Positions 8,860 through 18,017 of a stretch of 56,943 nt of DNA are shown one piece after another. Source of the DNA: Halorubrum sp. 48-1-W. GTDB taxonomy: Archaea > Halobacteriota > Halobacteria > Halobacteriales > Haloferacaceae. Made by a program: the position numbers and the translations under genes. Each line of letters opens with the position of its first letter. Position 1 is the stretch's first letter. The stretch is taken from the NCBI RefSeq assembly GCF_003287355.1, contig NZ_QMIM01000030.1, positions 1 through 56,943 on the forward strand, given 5' to 3'. Under the pieces are notes generated by a model. That model ran no database searches and had not been told where the DNA came from. It saw only the letters and a list, made by a program, of their open reading frames with translations.

Positions 8860-10991
8860 GTTTGCTCGAAATCGACGATCTGACAATTACGTACGACACC
8901 GGTGATGGTAGCGTTCACGCGGTAAACGGCGTCTCATTCGACGTCGAAGCCGGAGAGAACTACGGGCTCGTCGGCGAGTCTGGCAGCGGGAAGTCCACTG
9001 CTGCGCTCGCTGTGCTCGGCCTCCTTGACGACAATGGAAATGTCGAGAGCGGCGAGATCCGATTCAAAGGCGAGGACGTGCTATCTATGCCAGAATCACG
9101 TCGTCGCGGGATCCGGTGGGAGGAGATTGCCTACATTCCTCAGAGTGCAATGGACGCGCTCGATCCGGTGATGACCGTCGGCAAACAGGTCGATCAGGCG
9201 ATCCGAAAACACCGCGATGTCTCGAAACCGAAAGCTCGAGAACGGACCCGCGAGGTATTCGAAATTGTCGGTCTCGATCCTGACCGCACCGACGACCATC
9301 CGCACCAGTTCTCCGGCGGCATGCGGCAGCGTGTCTCCATTGCGATGGCGCTTGCACTGGAGCCGGATCTGATCATTGCGGACGAGCCCACAACTGGTCT
9401 CGACGTGATCGTTCAAGACAAGATCATGAACAAGATCGTTGAGATCCAAGAGCGAACTGATAGCTCTCTCCTGTTCATCACCCACGATATCGGGGTTATT
9501 GCCGAGGCAAGCGATCGAATTTCCGTGCTGTACGGGGGCAAAGTGATGGAGCAGGGACATACCGATCGGGTACTCGCCGAGCCGACAAATCCCTACACGA
9601 TGGGATTGAAGAACTCCTTCCCAGATATCGATAAGCTTGGCGAGGTCGCTGTCTCAATCCCAGGGTCGCTCCCTGAACTTGACGCGGCGCCGGACTCATG
9701 TGTGTTCAGCAACCGCTGCCCGTTCGCCACTTCAGAGTGCGAGGATGCTCATCCTCCGATGGCGGATCTGGGAGACAGCGACGACGCTCAGCAACGCTCA
9801 GCCTGCTATCGAGTTGATGAGGTCGATCGGCTCCGTCCGGAGGCGACCAATCCAAATACGTGGGGAATTGACATCCGAGAACGTGACAGCTCGGAGCCGG
9901 GCGATACTGTTCTGCAGACCCGCTCCCTTTCAAAATGGTACCAGCAGCCGCAGGGTCTTCTCGACGGGATCCGTGGGAGAGAGCCTGACTACGTGAAGGC
10001 TGTCCAAGATGTCAACCTCGAAATTTGCGAGTCAGAGATTCTCGGCGTTGCAGGTGAGTCCGGGTGTGGCAAGTCGACGCTCGGAGAGACAGTGGCGATG
10101 CTTGGCGAGCCAACGAACGGTGACATCGAGTTCCGTGGCACGTCAGTTGAGGAGTACCGTAATGGGGAGATGAAGGAGTTCCGCTCGAAGGTACAGATCA
10201 TCTTCCAAGATCCCTTTGACTCTCTGAACCCGCGACAAACCGTCCGGAACTGCGTCGGTGAGCCACTGACGATCCGTAACCGCTCGCGGACAGAGATAGA
10301 CGAGAAGGTTGTCGAGACACTCTCAGAGGTCGGACTACGACCTCCAGAGAAATTCCTCAATAAATACCCACACCAGTTGTCAGGAGGCGAACGACAGCGT
10401 GTGGCGATCGCGCGCTCGCTCGTTCTTGAGCCAGAGCTGCTGATCTGCGATGAACCAGCGTCGATGCTTGACGTGTCGCTAAAAGCCAGCCTGTTAAACG
10501 TGCTACGCCGCCTCGCGGACGAGCGAGATCTCGGTGTATTATATATCTCACACGATCTCGCGAGTCTCACGCAAATCGCTGACCGCTTGGCGATCATGTA
10601 CCTCGGCGAGGTTGTAGAGAAAGGGCCGACCGCAGATGTGATCGATTCGCCGAAACACCCGTACGCAGCATCTTTGTTGTCGGCATCGCCAAAGCCCGAC
10701 CCCCGTGCGACCCGTGAGCGGGTACTCCTTCCAGGGGAGCCGCCTGATCCGATCGATCTACCTGCCGGATGTAATTTTGCTCCTCGGTGTCCGAGGGCGA
10801 AAGACGACTGTCGCGAGGCAGACCCCTCGCTGTCAGCGGCGAGCGACGGAGACCACGAAGGTGCCTGCTTCTTCCCGGTTGACGGTGAAATGTCGGGCAA
10901 CGACGACGGATCGGTCGGGGGGAATGGAGCAGCCAGTGGTGACGGTTCGACTGACGCCGACGGACCGGTTAGGACAGACGGGGGCGAGTGA
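8856..10991 (+). CDS. fused DppD-DppF ABC ATPase
   Basis: Two oligopeptide-type ATPase domains are fused in 711 residues. Domain 1 has Walker A GESGSGKST (residues 40-48), signature FSGGMRQR and Walker B LIIADEPTTGLD. Domain 2 begins near residue 350 with Walker A GESGCGKST, signature LSGGERQR and LLICDEPASMLD. Each domain ends with the cysteine-containing oligopeptide C-terminal motif (CVFSNRCPF and CNFAPRCPRAKDDC), which in relatives can bind Fe-S. The last 35 residues are a low-complexity Gly/Asp tail. Fusion makes a ready heterodimer that powers DppBC. It overlaps dppC by 4 bp. Confidence 0.92.
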   Translation: MSLLEIDDLTITYDTGDGSVHAVNGVSFDVEAGENYGLVGESGSGKSTAALAVLGLLDDNGNVESGEIRFKGEDVLSMPESRRRGIRWEEIAYIPQSAMDALDPVMTVGKQVDQAIRKHRDVSKPKARERTREVFEIVGLDPDRTDDHPHQFSGGMRQRVSIAMALALEPDLIIADEPTTGLDVIVQDKIMNKIVEIQERTDSSLLFITHDIGVIAEASDRISVLYGGKVMEQGHTDRVLAEPTNPYTMGLKNSFPDIDKLGEVAVSIPGSLPELDAAPDSCVFSNRCPFATSECEDAHPPMADLGDSDDAQQRSACYRVDEVDRLRPEATNPNTWGIDIRERDSSEPGDTVLQTRSLSKWYQQPQGLLDGIRGREPDYVKAVQDVNLEICESEILGVAGESGCGKSTLGETVAMLGEPTNGDIEFRGTSVEEYRNGEMKEFRSKVQIIFQDPFDSLNPRQTVRNCVGEPLTIRNRSRTEIDEKVVETLSEVGLRPPEKFLNKYPHQLSGGERQRVAIARSLVLEPELLICDEPASMLDVSLKASLLNVLRRLADERDLGVLYISHDLASLTQIADRLAIMYLGEVVEKGPTADVIDSPKHPYAASLLSASPKPDPRATRERVLLPGEPPDPIDLPAGCNFAPRCPRAKDDCREADPSLSAASDGDHEGACFFPVDGEMSGNDDGSVGGNGAASGDGSTDADGPVRTDGGE

Positions 10992-10995
10992 TTCA

Positions 10996-11856
10996 ATGAC
11001 CACGTTCCGCCGATCAGCGCTGTTCACCCCGGCCGACGATCGAGAAATGATGCGGAAGGCGGCTGAGTCGCAGGCAGATGCCCTGATCTTCGACCTAGAA
11101 GATGCTGTTCCCGCTGACAGGCTTCTCGATGCTCGTGAGAACCTCAGTCATGTGGTCCCGGACGTCGGTGACGACATTGAAGTCGGCATCCGGATTAACG
11201 GCGTCGACACCGGTCAGTGGCTTGATGACTTGACGGCGGCAGTCCGTGCGGGTGTCGACGCTGTGCTCGTTCCGAAGGTCGAATCACCGTCGGAACTATC
11301 GGCGGTAGTTGACACGCTAGCGGTGTCAGCAGATTCACCCCCGATAGTCCGCTTCGCAATAGAGACACCGTCTGGGTTGCTTGAAGCGGCTTCAATCGGT
11401 GCACGGGCTGCGTCACTCTCGCTTGTTACTGGCATCTCATTCGGACTTGCTGACTACTGCCGATCTCTTGGGGCACCAGGACCAACGGAGTCTGTCCGCG
11501 AACGACTCGCGTTCAAAATCAGCTCCGTCGCGGCGGCACACGGCCTCCGTGCGTTCGCGTCGACACATCTGGATATTGACGACGAAGCGGGACTACGGCG
11601 TGCTGGAATGTCGAGCCGAGATCTCGGATTTGACGGCATGAGTGCTATCCATCCGGCCCAGATCCCTGTGATAAACGATGTGTTCACGCCGGACGTCGAC
11701 GCCGTTCGACGAGCGCGGCGACTGGTCAAGGCGTACGAGGCAGCCGATTCCGACTCAATCCGAATCGAGGGCGAGTTTCTCGATGAGGCGACGGTCGCTC
11801 ACCACCGCACGTTGATCGACCGATACGAGGCTGTCCACCACGACGACGAATCGTAG
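10996..11856 (+). CDS. CitE-like CoA-ester lyase (HpcH/HpaI aldolase superfamily)
   Basis: The 286-residue protein belongs to the citrate-lyase-beta / malyl-CoA lyase family. It has FTPADDREMMRKAAESQADA, the metal and CoA site DLEDAV, the substrate-binding arginine strand IRINGVDTG, VPKVES, the active-site glutamate region FAIETPSGLLEA and the end motif GMSAIHPAQI. Members cleave or hydrolyse beta-hydroxyacyl-CoAs such as malyl- or citramalyl-CoA. The start at 10996 is chosen because it follows the ATPase stop by 4 bp; a longer reading from 10705 would lie inside the ATPase. It is the last gene of the importer operon, so its substrate may derive from the imported compound (inference). Confidence 0.85.
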   Translation: MTTFRRSALFTPADDREMMRKAAESQADALIFDLEDAVPADRLLDARENLSHVVPDVGDDIEVGIRINGVDTGQWLDDLTAAVRAGVDAVLVPKVESPSELSAVVDTLAVSADSPPIVRFAIETPSGLLEAASIGARAASLSLVTGISFGLADYCRSLGAPGPTESVRERLAFKISSVAAAHGLRAFASTHLDIDDEAGLRRAGMSSRDLGFDGMSAIHPAQIPVINDVFTPDVDAVRRARRLVKAYEAADSDSIRIEGEFLDEATVAHHRTLIDRYEAVHHDDES

Positions 11857-11882
11857 CCGGAATCCGACCGCCGTTCATTTTC

Positions 11883-14006
11883 TCACTCTCTCATACGGAC
11901 TAGCACGTCGACCACCGCTACCCCGTCCTCTTGGACTATGATGGGGTTCAGATCAAGTTCCGCGAGCGGTGCCTCAACCGCGAGATCCCCGACTTGGCGG
12001 ATAAGATCGACGAGTGCGGCTCGATCCACGGCCTTTGCACCACGCGTCCCATCGAGCAGCTCCGCAAGCGCTGTCTCATCGACCATTGCCCCTGCGTCAG
12101 CCTCAGAGATCGGCGGCACGCGGACTGCTCCGTCATCGAGTGTCTCAACCAATGTTCCCCCGGGTGCAACCGTCACCAACGAGTCGAACACGTCGTCGGG
12201 CGACACGCCAACCAGCGCTTCGACGCCACCACTGACGCGTCGCTGAACAAGCACACCCTCGATCGCCGCTTCAGGGTGTGCCTCACGAGTGTTCTCGACG
12301 ATCGTATCGTACGCTTGACGGGCCTCGTCTCGATCGCGAACCTCTGCGTGGACTGCTCCGATGTCACTTCGGTGCACAACGTCACGTGAATCGACTTTCA
12401 TTGCAACTGGGAAGCCGATCTCGGCGGCCGCTGATGCAGCCTCGTCAGCATCAGTCACGACCCGAGTCTCGACGGCATCAATTCCCACTGCGGACAGCAA
12501 CTCGGTTGCCTCCGTCCACGTGAGAACCTGGCCTCGTGGAATTGTCGGGAGATCAGATGACTCAGTTTTCGCTCGCAGTTCTCTTCGAGTCGGTGCCTCG
12601 CTCAGCCGCCTCTGGGTTTCACCCGCCTTCACGAGTGAGGCGACTGCGTCCAGACACCGGGCGGGATCGTAGAACAGGGGCCACTCGGAGCGAAGGCTCT
12701 CGTAAGGGAGTGGATCGGCTGAGCTATCGTCTGGATTCTTCCGTCCGGTCCAAAGGAAGGCGACCGGCGCCGGCGCGTTCGCTGCAATCGCCGCCAGATC
12801 GTCAGCTATTCGCTCTGCGCGCTCATCGACGGCGGACAGCCCGATCGCGAAGATGTACGCGTCATAGGGGTCGGCCTCGAACAGGATCTCTGCGATCTCC
12901 GGTAGTGCCTTGGCGCCGTATCCGCGAATGTCGGCGGGATTATGGAGTTCCCCGAATGTTAACAGCTCCTCAAGATCGAGAAGCTCTGCCTCGGTGTCTG
13001 TTGGGAGTGGTGGAAGATCTAGCCCCCGCTCGTCAGCGAGGTCTGCAAGGAGGCTGGCGAGTCCACCACTCGTCGATGCGATACAGACACGGCCCGACTG
13101 CGGCGGATTGAACGTTCCGTGGAAGTCAGCTCGGCCGAGGAGGTCTGGAATATCTGGTACGCGCTCGACGCCGCTCTGCTCGAAGGCGGCTTCCCAAGCA
13201 TCGTCACTTCCAGTGAGCGAGCCGGTATGTGAGAGTGTCGCCGCCTCTGCGATATCTGACCGGCCGATCTTCACGGCCAACACTGGCGTTCCATTTCTTG
13301 TCGCACGAGTTGCGGCTTCGATAAACTGATCCGGATCGTCGAGACCCTCCACGTACGCACAAATCACTTCAACATCTGGTCGGTCCGCCATGTAATCAAT
13401 GTAGTCAGCAAGAGTGAGGTCCACTTCGTTGCCCGTTGAGGCAATAGCGGCGAAGGATGTGGACTCGTCTGTACCACGCTCGTAGAACGTCGTGAACGCG
13501 AGCGCACCGGACTGGCTCACGAGTCCGATGCCTCCTGGCTCCGGCTCCCGAGAACAGGTGCTCGTCAGGACAGTCCCTGCATGCGGGTCCGCAACACCGA
13601 TACAGTTTGGTCCACAGACATGGATATCCCGATCCGCGGCGACGGATGCAATCTCTGCCTCTAGTTCTACTCCTGTCTCATCAGCTTCCCCGAATCCCGC
13701 AGAAATGACGAGTGCTGCTGGAACTCCTAGCTTTCCTGCCGTATCGACTACGTCGACAACGTATTCACGAGGAATACTAACTACGACGAGGTCCGGAACA
13801 GTCGGAAGCTCCGCAATGTCGTCGTAGCACTGGCGGCCCCAAGCCTCTGCTCGGTTCGGGTTGACCGGGTAGAAGTCGCCTTTGTACCCATACTCTAGGA
13901 GGTTGTCGACAAGACGTGATGCGTACGTTGCGTCTGGACTTGCACCGACGACGGCGACAGAATCCGGGTCGAACAACGGATCGAGATCCGGTGTGGTCAT
14001 TGGCAT
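11883..14006 (-). CDS. acyl-CoA synthetase (ADP-forming), fused alpha-beta
   Basis: The 707-residue enzyme carries a CoA-binding Rossmann domain (LFDPDSVAVVGASPDATYAS), succinyl-CoA-ligase-like domains with the phosphohistidine loop ATLSHTGSLTGSDDA, and a C-terminal ATP-grasp beta part from about residue 475 (EIGFPVAMKVDSRDVVHRSD). Such enzymes interconvert an acid, CoA and ATP with acyl-CoA, ADP and phosphate. In haloarchaea they serve acetate or other short acids. It converges on the CitE-like gene with 26 bp between stops, so the pair may act in one pathway although they are on opposite strands. The acid used is unknown. Confidence 0.9.
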   Translation of the reverse strand: MPMTTPDLDPLFDPDSVAVVGASPDATYASRLVDNLLEYGYKGDFYPVNPNRAEAWGRQCYDDIAELPTVPDLVVVSIPREYVVDVVDTAGKLGVPAALVISAGFGEADETGVELEAEIASVAADRDIHVCGPNCIGVADPHAGTVLTSTCSREPEPGGIGLVSQSGALAFTTFYERGTDESTSFAAIASTGNEVDLTLADYIDYMADRPDVEVICAYVEGLDDPDQFIEAATRATRNGTPVLAVKIGRSDIAEAATLSHTGSLTGSDDAWEAAFEQSGVERVPDIPDLLGRADFHGTFNPPQSGRVCIASTSGGLASLLADLADERGLDLPPLPTDTEAELLDLEELLTFGELHNPADIRGYGAKALPEIAEILFEADPYDAYIFAIGLSAVDERAERIADDLAAIAANAPAPVAFLWTGRKNPDDSSADPLPYESLRSEWPLFYDPARCLDAVASLVKAGETQRRLSEAPTRRELRAKTESSDLPTIPRGQVLTWTEATELLSAVGIDAVETRVVTDADEAASAAAEIGFPVAMKVDSRDVVHRSDIGAVHAEVRDRDEARQAYDTIVENTREAHPEAAIEGVLVQRRVSGGVEALVGVSPDDVFDSLVTVAPGGTLVETLDDGAVRVPPISEADAGAMVDETALAELLDGTRGAKAVDRAALVDLIRQVGDLAVEAPLAELDLNPIIVQEDGVAVVDVLVRMRE

Positions 14007-14274
14007 GTCATCATTATATGGATCGATTGTGATAAATATGCTCGCTCCAGCGAAAAGAGCCTAAATCTTCTGAGCCGTATTTCTCATGTTAACTATCAAA
14101 CAGTGTTAATTTTCCAGCCTCTGTGGTGTAGCCAGACGATTGATCGGAGCGTCACGAGCTCCGATCGTGAAGTGCCTTAGGCGCTTATGGAGATGTCGAG
14201 GATCAAACCTCGCGCTTCACAGTAGTTGCCGAACCTGACTGGGGCTCTTCACGCTGGGCTGTGTTGATCAACAG
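14007..14274. other. intergenic region upstream of ISH3-like transposase
   Basis: This stretch holds the divergent upstream side of the acyl-CoA synthetase gene and the left part of the insertion sequence. A perfect 9-bp stem-loop lies at 14142-14166 (gatcggagc, 7-nt loop, gctccgatc). A short direct repeat cgatcgtgaa occurs here at about 14162 and again at about 15516. I could not identify convincing terminal inverted repeats for the element. Confidence 0.4.
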
Positions 14275-15387
14275 TTGGTCCAGACAGCTGAGGCGAAACA
14301 GGTTTGCCGTGCTGCGTCGACAGTGCTGTTTCCAGCGCTCGAATTCGGCGTGAAACCGTGTGGGAAGTACACGAGAGAGGATTTCTTGGAAATCCTCTCT
14401 CGGATCGCTTTTGATCAGGAGTCCGCAAATACGGGTGGGAAAACGCTCCAGCTTGATCGTGACGAGCACGTCGATATCACCGCTACGACGCGAAATTCAC
14501 TCGCTAAATCGCTGCTGTATCACTTGCGCAATCTCTCACCAGACGCCATCACCGACCAGTTCGATGGCGTCCGAGATCGAGTGTTCGAAGTCCTCCGGTC
14601 TCAGCGCCGACTTCCAGCATTCGTCGATGTTGCCATCGATCTCCACGAGTGGCGCTTCTACGGGTCTGCCGACACTGACCACGTCTTAACCACGTATCCA
14701 GATCTCGGAACGAACAAAGCGTTTTGCTTCGCAACACTGTGTATCGTCGCCCCTCGCACGCGATTTACGCTTGCGGTGGTCCCGATGGACGCGAACGGCT
14801 TTCGCGCCAAGCGCGAAGCCGTTCGCTCCTTGCTCGAAACAGCCAAACAGTACGTCTCCATTCGGCACGTCTACCTCGACCGTGGATTCTACCAAGTCCA
14901 CGTCGTTACAGAGTTAGAACAGCAGGATGTGGATTATATCGTGCGTGCGCGGCCGAGTAGTGGAATGAAAGACCGTCTCAGCGCCGGCGCTGAAACGGTT
15001 GCTGACGAGTACACGATGCAGCGAAAGCGCAACCCAACAGCGTCGGTAGATGTCACAGTCTTCGCGGTTCCGCACCGTACAAGCGAAGACGAGCACGTCT
15101 GGTTCGTAACGAGCTTGGATGTAGACTCATCGACAGCGAAGGCGTACGCGGCGGCGTTTCGCCGCCGCTGGGGGATCGAAACGTCATATCGACAGCTCGG
15201 ATATTTCCTCCCGAGAACGTCGTCACCGACGTTCTCGGTGCGACTGTTCTACTTTCTGTTCGCGGTGTCGTTGTACAATCTCTGGGTGTTAGCTAACGTT
15301 TTAGCTTCAGCTGAAACAGTTCCAGAGATACCGCTGATCTCAACACGAATTTTCCGTAGATTCGTTCTCTCGACAGACTACGGCTGA
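14275..15387 (+). CDS. IS4-superfamily transposase, ISH3-like
   Basis: This is a 370-residue DDE transposase. The acidic residues are visible in AIDLHEWRFYG (first D), YLDRGFYQVHV (second D) and RRRWGIETSYRQL (E in the Y/R-E region). The C-terminal LFYFLFAVSLYNLWVLANVL is typical of haloarchaeal ISH3-like and related IS4 transposases. The start is a TTG at 14275 and there is no in-frame ATG upstream, so the 5' end may be degraded or the start non-canonical. The coding sequence carries several long perfect stem-loops (see findings). It sits between the acyl-CoA synthetase and the orphan ATPase. Confidence 0.8.
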   Translation: MVQTAEAKQVCRAASTVLFPALEFGVKPCGKYTREDFLEILSRIAFDQESANTGGKTLQLDRDEHVDITATTRNSLAKSLLYHLRNLSPDAITDQFDGVRDRVFEVLRSQRRLPAFVDVAIDLHEWRFYGSADTDHVLTTYPDLGTNKAFCFATLCIVAPRTRFTLAVVPMDANGFRAKREAVRSLLETAKQYVSIRHVYLDRGFYQVHVVTELEQQDVDYIVRARPSSGMKDRLSAGAETVADEYTMQRKRNPTASVDVTVFAVPHRTSEDEHVWFVTSLDVDSSTAKAYAAAFRRRWGIETSYRQLGYFLPRTSSPTFSVRLFYFLFAVSLYNLWVLANVLASAETVPEIPLISTRIFRRFVLSTDYG

Positions 15388-15450
15388 GTTCACACTCGAA
15401 TCTGACCGGGATGACCGGTGAGTACGCCTTATTTCGGAGAGGAATCGCTC

Positions 15451-15476
15451 GGGAACGCCGCTAGCGCGGCGTTCCC
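15451..15476. terminator. strong stem-loop after ISH3-like transposase
   Basis: An 11-bp perfect stem (gggaacgccgc at 15451-15461 and gcggcgttccc at 15466-15476) closes on the 4-nt loop tagc. It lies 64 bp after the transposase stop and about 124 bp beyond the 3' end of the opposing ATPase gene. It is suited to ending or isolating transcripts, but no T-tract follows, so the role is uncertain. Confidence 0.45.
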
Positions 15477-15599
15477 TCGCTCTCTCACTGAACCTGTCAC
15501 AGCGAAATCCGTGACGATCGTGAAATGCGCGAACGCAACGGCTTGGTTAGTACAGAACAAGATTTGATTCGGCAACTACTGTTCAGGGTGGGGAAGATG

Positions 15600-17726
15600 T
15601 CAATCGGGGTTGAGTGGCTCTTTAACCGTCGTTTCATCGTCGTCTGCGGTCGTCACTTTGGCGTCCTCGCCATCTGCTGCAAGCGGATAGTGACAAGCAA
15701 CTTGGTGAGTGTTGGGGTCTTCGGCCACGTCGGACGGTCGATCAGTGGTTGCCTCCGTTTCGACACTGTTCAGCTTTGGATCTGTATGCTGACAGTGATC
15801 GTCCGCTCGCAAGCACCGGGGAGCAAACGAACATCCGGCTGGGAGCTCGTCGAGAGCTGGAGCCTCCTCGTCGGCATCGAGCGTCACACGCGGGCGAGCA
15901 GCGGTCGGATCCGTCTCAGGCATCGCTGACAGCAGCGCATTAGTGTACGGGTGTCGCGGTGTCTCGGCGACGCTGCTGGTTCGACCACGTTCAACCACCT
16001 CTCCCCGATGGACGATCGCAAGTCGATCGGCGACCTGAATCAAACTGGACAGATCGTGAGAGATGTAAACAACCCCCATCTCACGTTCTCGAGCTAGTTC
16101 ACGGAGAAGGTTTAGGAGACTTGCCTTCAGTGACACGTCAAGCATCGACGCCGGCTCGTCACAGATGATCACTTCTGGCTCGAGGACGAGCGAGCGTGCG
16201 ATCGCCACACGCTGTCGTTCGCCTCCTGACAACTGATGTGGATACTTGTTGAGATATTCCTCTGGAGGGCCGATGCCGACCCGTTTGAGAGTGTCCACAA
16301 TCGGATTTTCACCTCGCTCAAGATTGTGCACCGTGATGGGCTCGCCGACAAGTTGTCGGACCGTCATCCGTGGATTCAACGCGTCGAATGGGTTCTGGAA
16401 GACAATCTGTACACGCTGGCGGAACTCCATCATCCGCCCGTTACGGTAGTGCTCGTACGGTTCTCCATCGAAAAACAGCTGACCGTCCGTCGGCTCCTGA
16501 AACAGTGCCATCGTTTCTGCCAGCGTGGACTTCCCTGATCCGGACTCGCCAGCAATTCCAAGGATCTCTGACTGTGAAACAGACAGTGAGATCTCATCTG
16601 CAGCCTTCACTTCTTCCGGACCGTACCCTAGCAATTTGTCGAGCAGTGTTTGGCTGCCACGGTACCACTTTGTTAAATCCTCGACTTCAAGGAGTACCTC
16701 ACCAGTTGAGTCTGACACTTCTTCCTGTCCGACTCCCCACGTCGAAGGATTATTGGCCTGTCGGCGGAGCGACCCAGCCTCTACCACTCGGTGGCATGCA
16801 CTCCGTTGATCGCGAACTGGAATTTCGGTGAGTTCTGGATGTGAGTCCCAGCATGAGTCGGTCGAAAACGGACATCGAGTTGCAAACACGCAGGCTGAGG
16901 GAGGCTCTGTAAGTTCTGGGGGGACCCCAGGAATTGCGATGGGGCTTGCTGCATCATCACCGCTGAGGAAGGCGTTTTTTAGCCCCATCGTGTAAGGATT
17001 TGTTGGGTTGAGAAGGACGTTCTCCGTACTTCCCTGTTCCATAACCTTTCCCCCGTACAATAATGAGAATTCGTCACATGTCTCCGCGACTGTCGCGATG
17101 TCATGTGTAATCAACAGCAATGAGCTGTCAATCCGCTCTTGTATCTCTAGAATTTCCTCGATGATCCGGTCTTGTACGACTGCATCGAGACCAGTCGTGG
17201 GCTCGTCCGCGATGATCAGATCCGGCTCCAGTGCGAGCGCCATCGCGATGACAACCCGCTGGCGCATTCCTGCCGAAAACTCGTGTGGGTAGTCATCAGT
17301 ACGGTGAGGGTCGAGGCCAACGATCTCGAACAGCTCTTCTGTCCACAGCTGTGCGCTTGAGACTGTAATATTCCTGTTTGTCCGGATGGTTTGAATAACC
17401 TGTTTGCCGACGGTCATCACCGGATCAAGCGCGTCCATTGCACTCTGGGGGATGTAAGCAATCTTCTCCCAGCGGAGGTCTCGGTACTGGGCGTCGGTAA
17501 GTTTGAGGAGATTGTAGCCGTTGAAATCAATGCGGCCGCCGGTGATCCGCGCTGAGTCTGGCAGCAGTCCGAGAATCGCATCGGCGACAGTCGATTTTCC
17601 ACACCCGGACTCGCCGGATATCCCGTAGTTGACACCATTTTCGATCGAGAAGGAAATACCGTTGACAGCGTGGACAGGTCCGTCTGGACCATCGTACTCG
17701 ATTTGAAGATCCTCAACAGTCAGCAT
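15600..17726 (-). CDS. orphan fused DppD-DppF ABC ATPase (second copy)
   Basis: This is a 708-residue paralogue of the fused ATPase at 8856-10991, with long shared stretches such as IAYIPQSAMDALDPVMTVGK. Walker A is GESGCGKST in domain 1 and GESGSGKST in domain 2, and both Walker B motifs are intact. The first signature reads FSAGMRQR instead of FSGGMRQR, while the second is a normal LSGGERQR. No permease or binding-protein gene is adjacent: upstream is a 290-bp gap and then an ISH8-type element. It may serve permeases encoded elsewhere, or be left over from an operon cut by insertion sequences. Confidence 0.88.
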   Translation of the reverse strand: MLTVEDLQIEYDGPDGPVHAVNGISFSIENGVNYGISGESGCGKSTVADAILGLLPDSARITGGRIDFNGYNLLKLTDAQYRDLRWEKIAYIPQSAMDALDPVMTVGKQVIQTIRTNRNITVSSAQLWTEELFEIVGLDPHRTDDYPHEFSAGMRQRVVIAMALALEPDLIIADEPTTGLDAVVQDRIIEEILEIQERIDSSLLLITHDIATVAETCDEFSLLYGGKVMEQGSTENVLLNPTNPYTMGLKNAFLSGDDAASPIAIPGVPPELTEPPSACVFATRCPFSTDSCWDSHPELTEIPVRDQRSACHRVVEAGSLRRQANNPSTWGVGQEEVSDSTGEVLLEVEDLTKWYRGSQTLLDKLLGYGPEEVKAADEISLSVSQSEILGIAGESGSGKSTLAETMALFQEPTDGQLFFDGEPYEHYRNGRMMEFRQRVQIVFQNPFDALNPRMTVRQLVGEPITVHNLERGENPIVDTLKRVGIGPPEEYLNKYPHQLSGGERQRVAIARSLVLEPEVIICDEPASMLDVSLKASLLNLLRELAREREMGVVYISHDLSSLIQVADRLAIVHRGEVVERGRTSSVAETPRHPYTNALLSAMPETDPTAARPRVTLDADEEAPALDELPAGCSFAPRCLRADDHCQHTDPKLNSVETEATTDRPSDVAEDPNTHQVACHYPLAADGEDAKVTTADDDETTVKEPLNPD

Positions 17727-18017
17727 GACACTTATTTAGATATGGAGTCTCGATTACGGAGTGGTACATGCTACTAAGGCGATAGTCTGAAAGAACTTAA
17801 GCGTTCGTGGGTGCCACCGTCTTTTGAGTATAGAGCCCAGGGACATCCTTTTCGGCGTTCACCGTACTGCAGTTGGAATATGTGCCGGTCCACACTACGG
17901 CCTGTTCTTTCGTGTGAAACACACTGCTCTCGCGGCTGAACAAGTATGGCGATGATATAATACTTTTGATATCTCATATTGTGAAACACACCATGCGAAA
18001 CGACAATATACACAGAC
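17727..18017. promoter_or_regulatory. upstream region of orphan ATPase with repeated tgtgaaacacac
   Basis: This gene-free stretch contains the 12-bp sequence tgtgaaacacac twice, at 17913-17924 and 17980-17991, 67 bp apart. It is AT-rich near 17945-17985. The repeat is a candidate regulator site for the ATPase gene, which starts at 17726 on the minus strand. No coding potential is seen. Confidence 0.35.

Noticed and set aside
10705-10995. Longer start for the CitE-like lyase
   Set aside because: The extra residues lie within the ATPase gene in another frame and are Arg-rich. The ATG at 10996 begins the family domain.
11931-13329. Plus-strand open frames opposite the acyl-CoA synthetase
   Set aside because: The opposite strand has a full-length enzyme with all motifs; the plus frames are short and basic.
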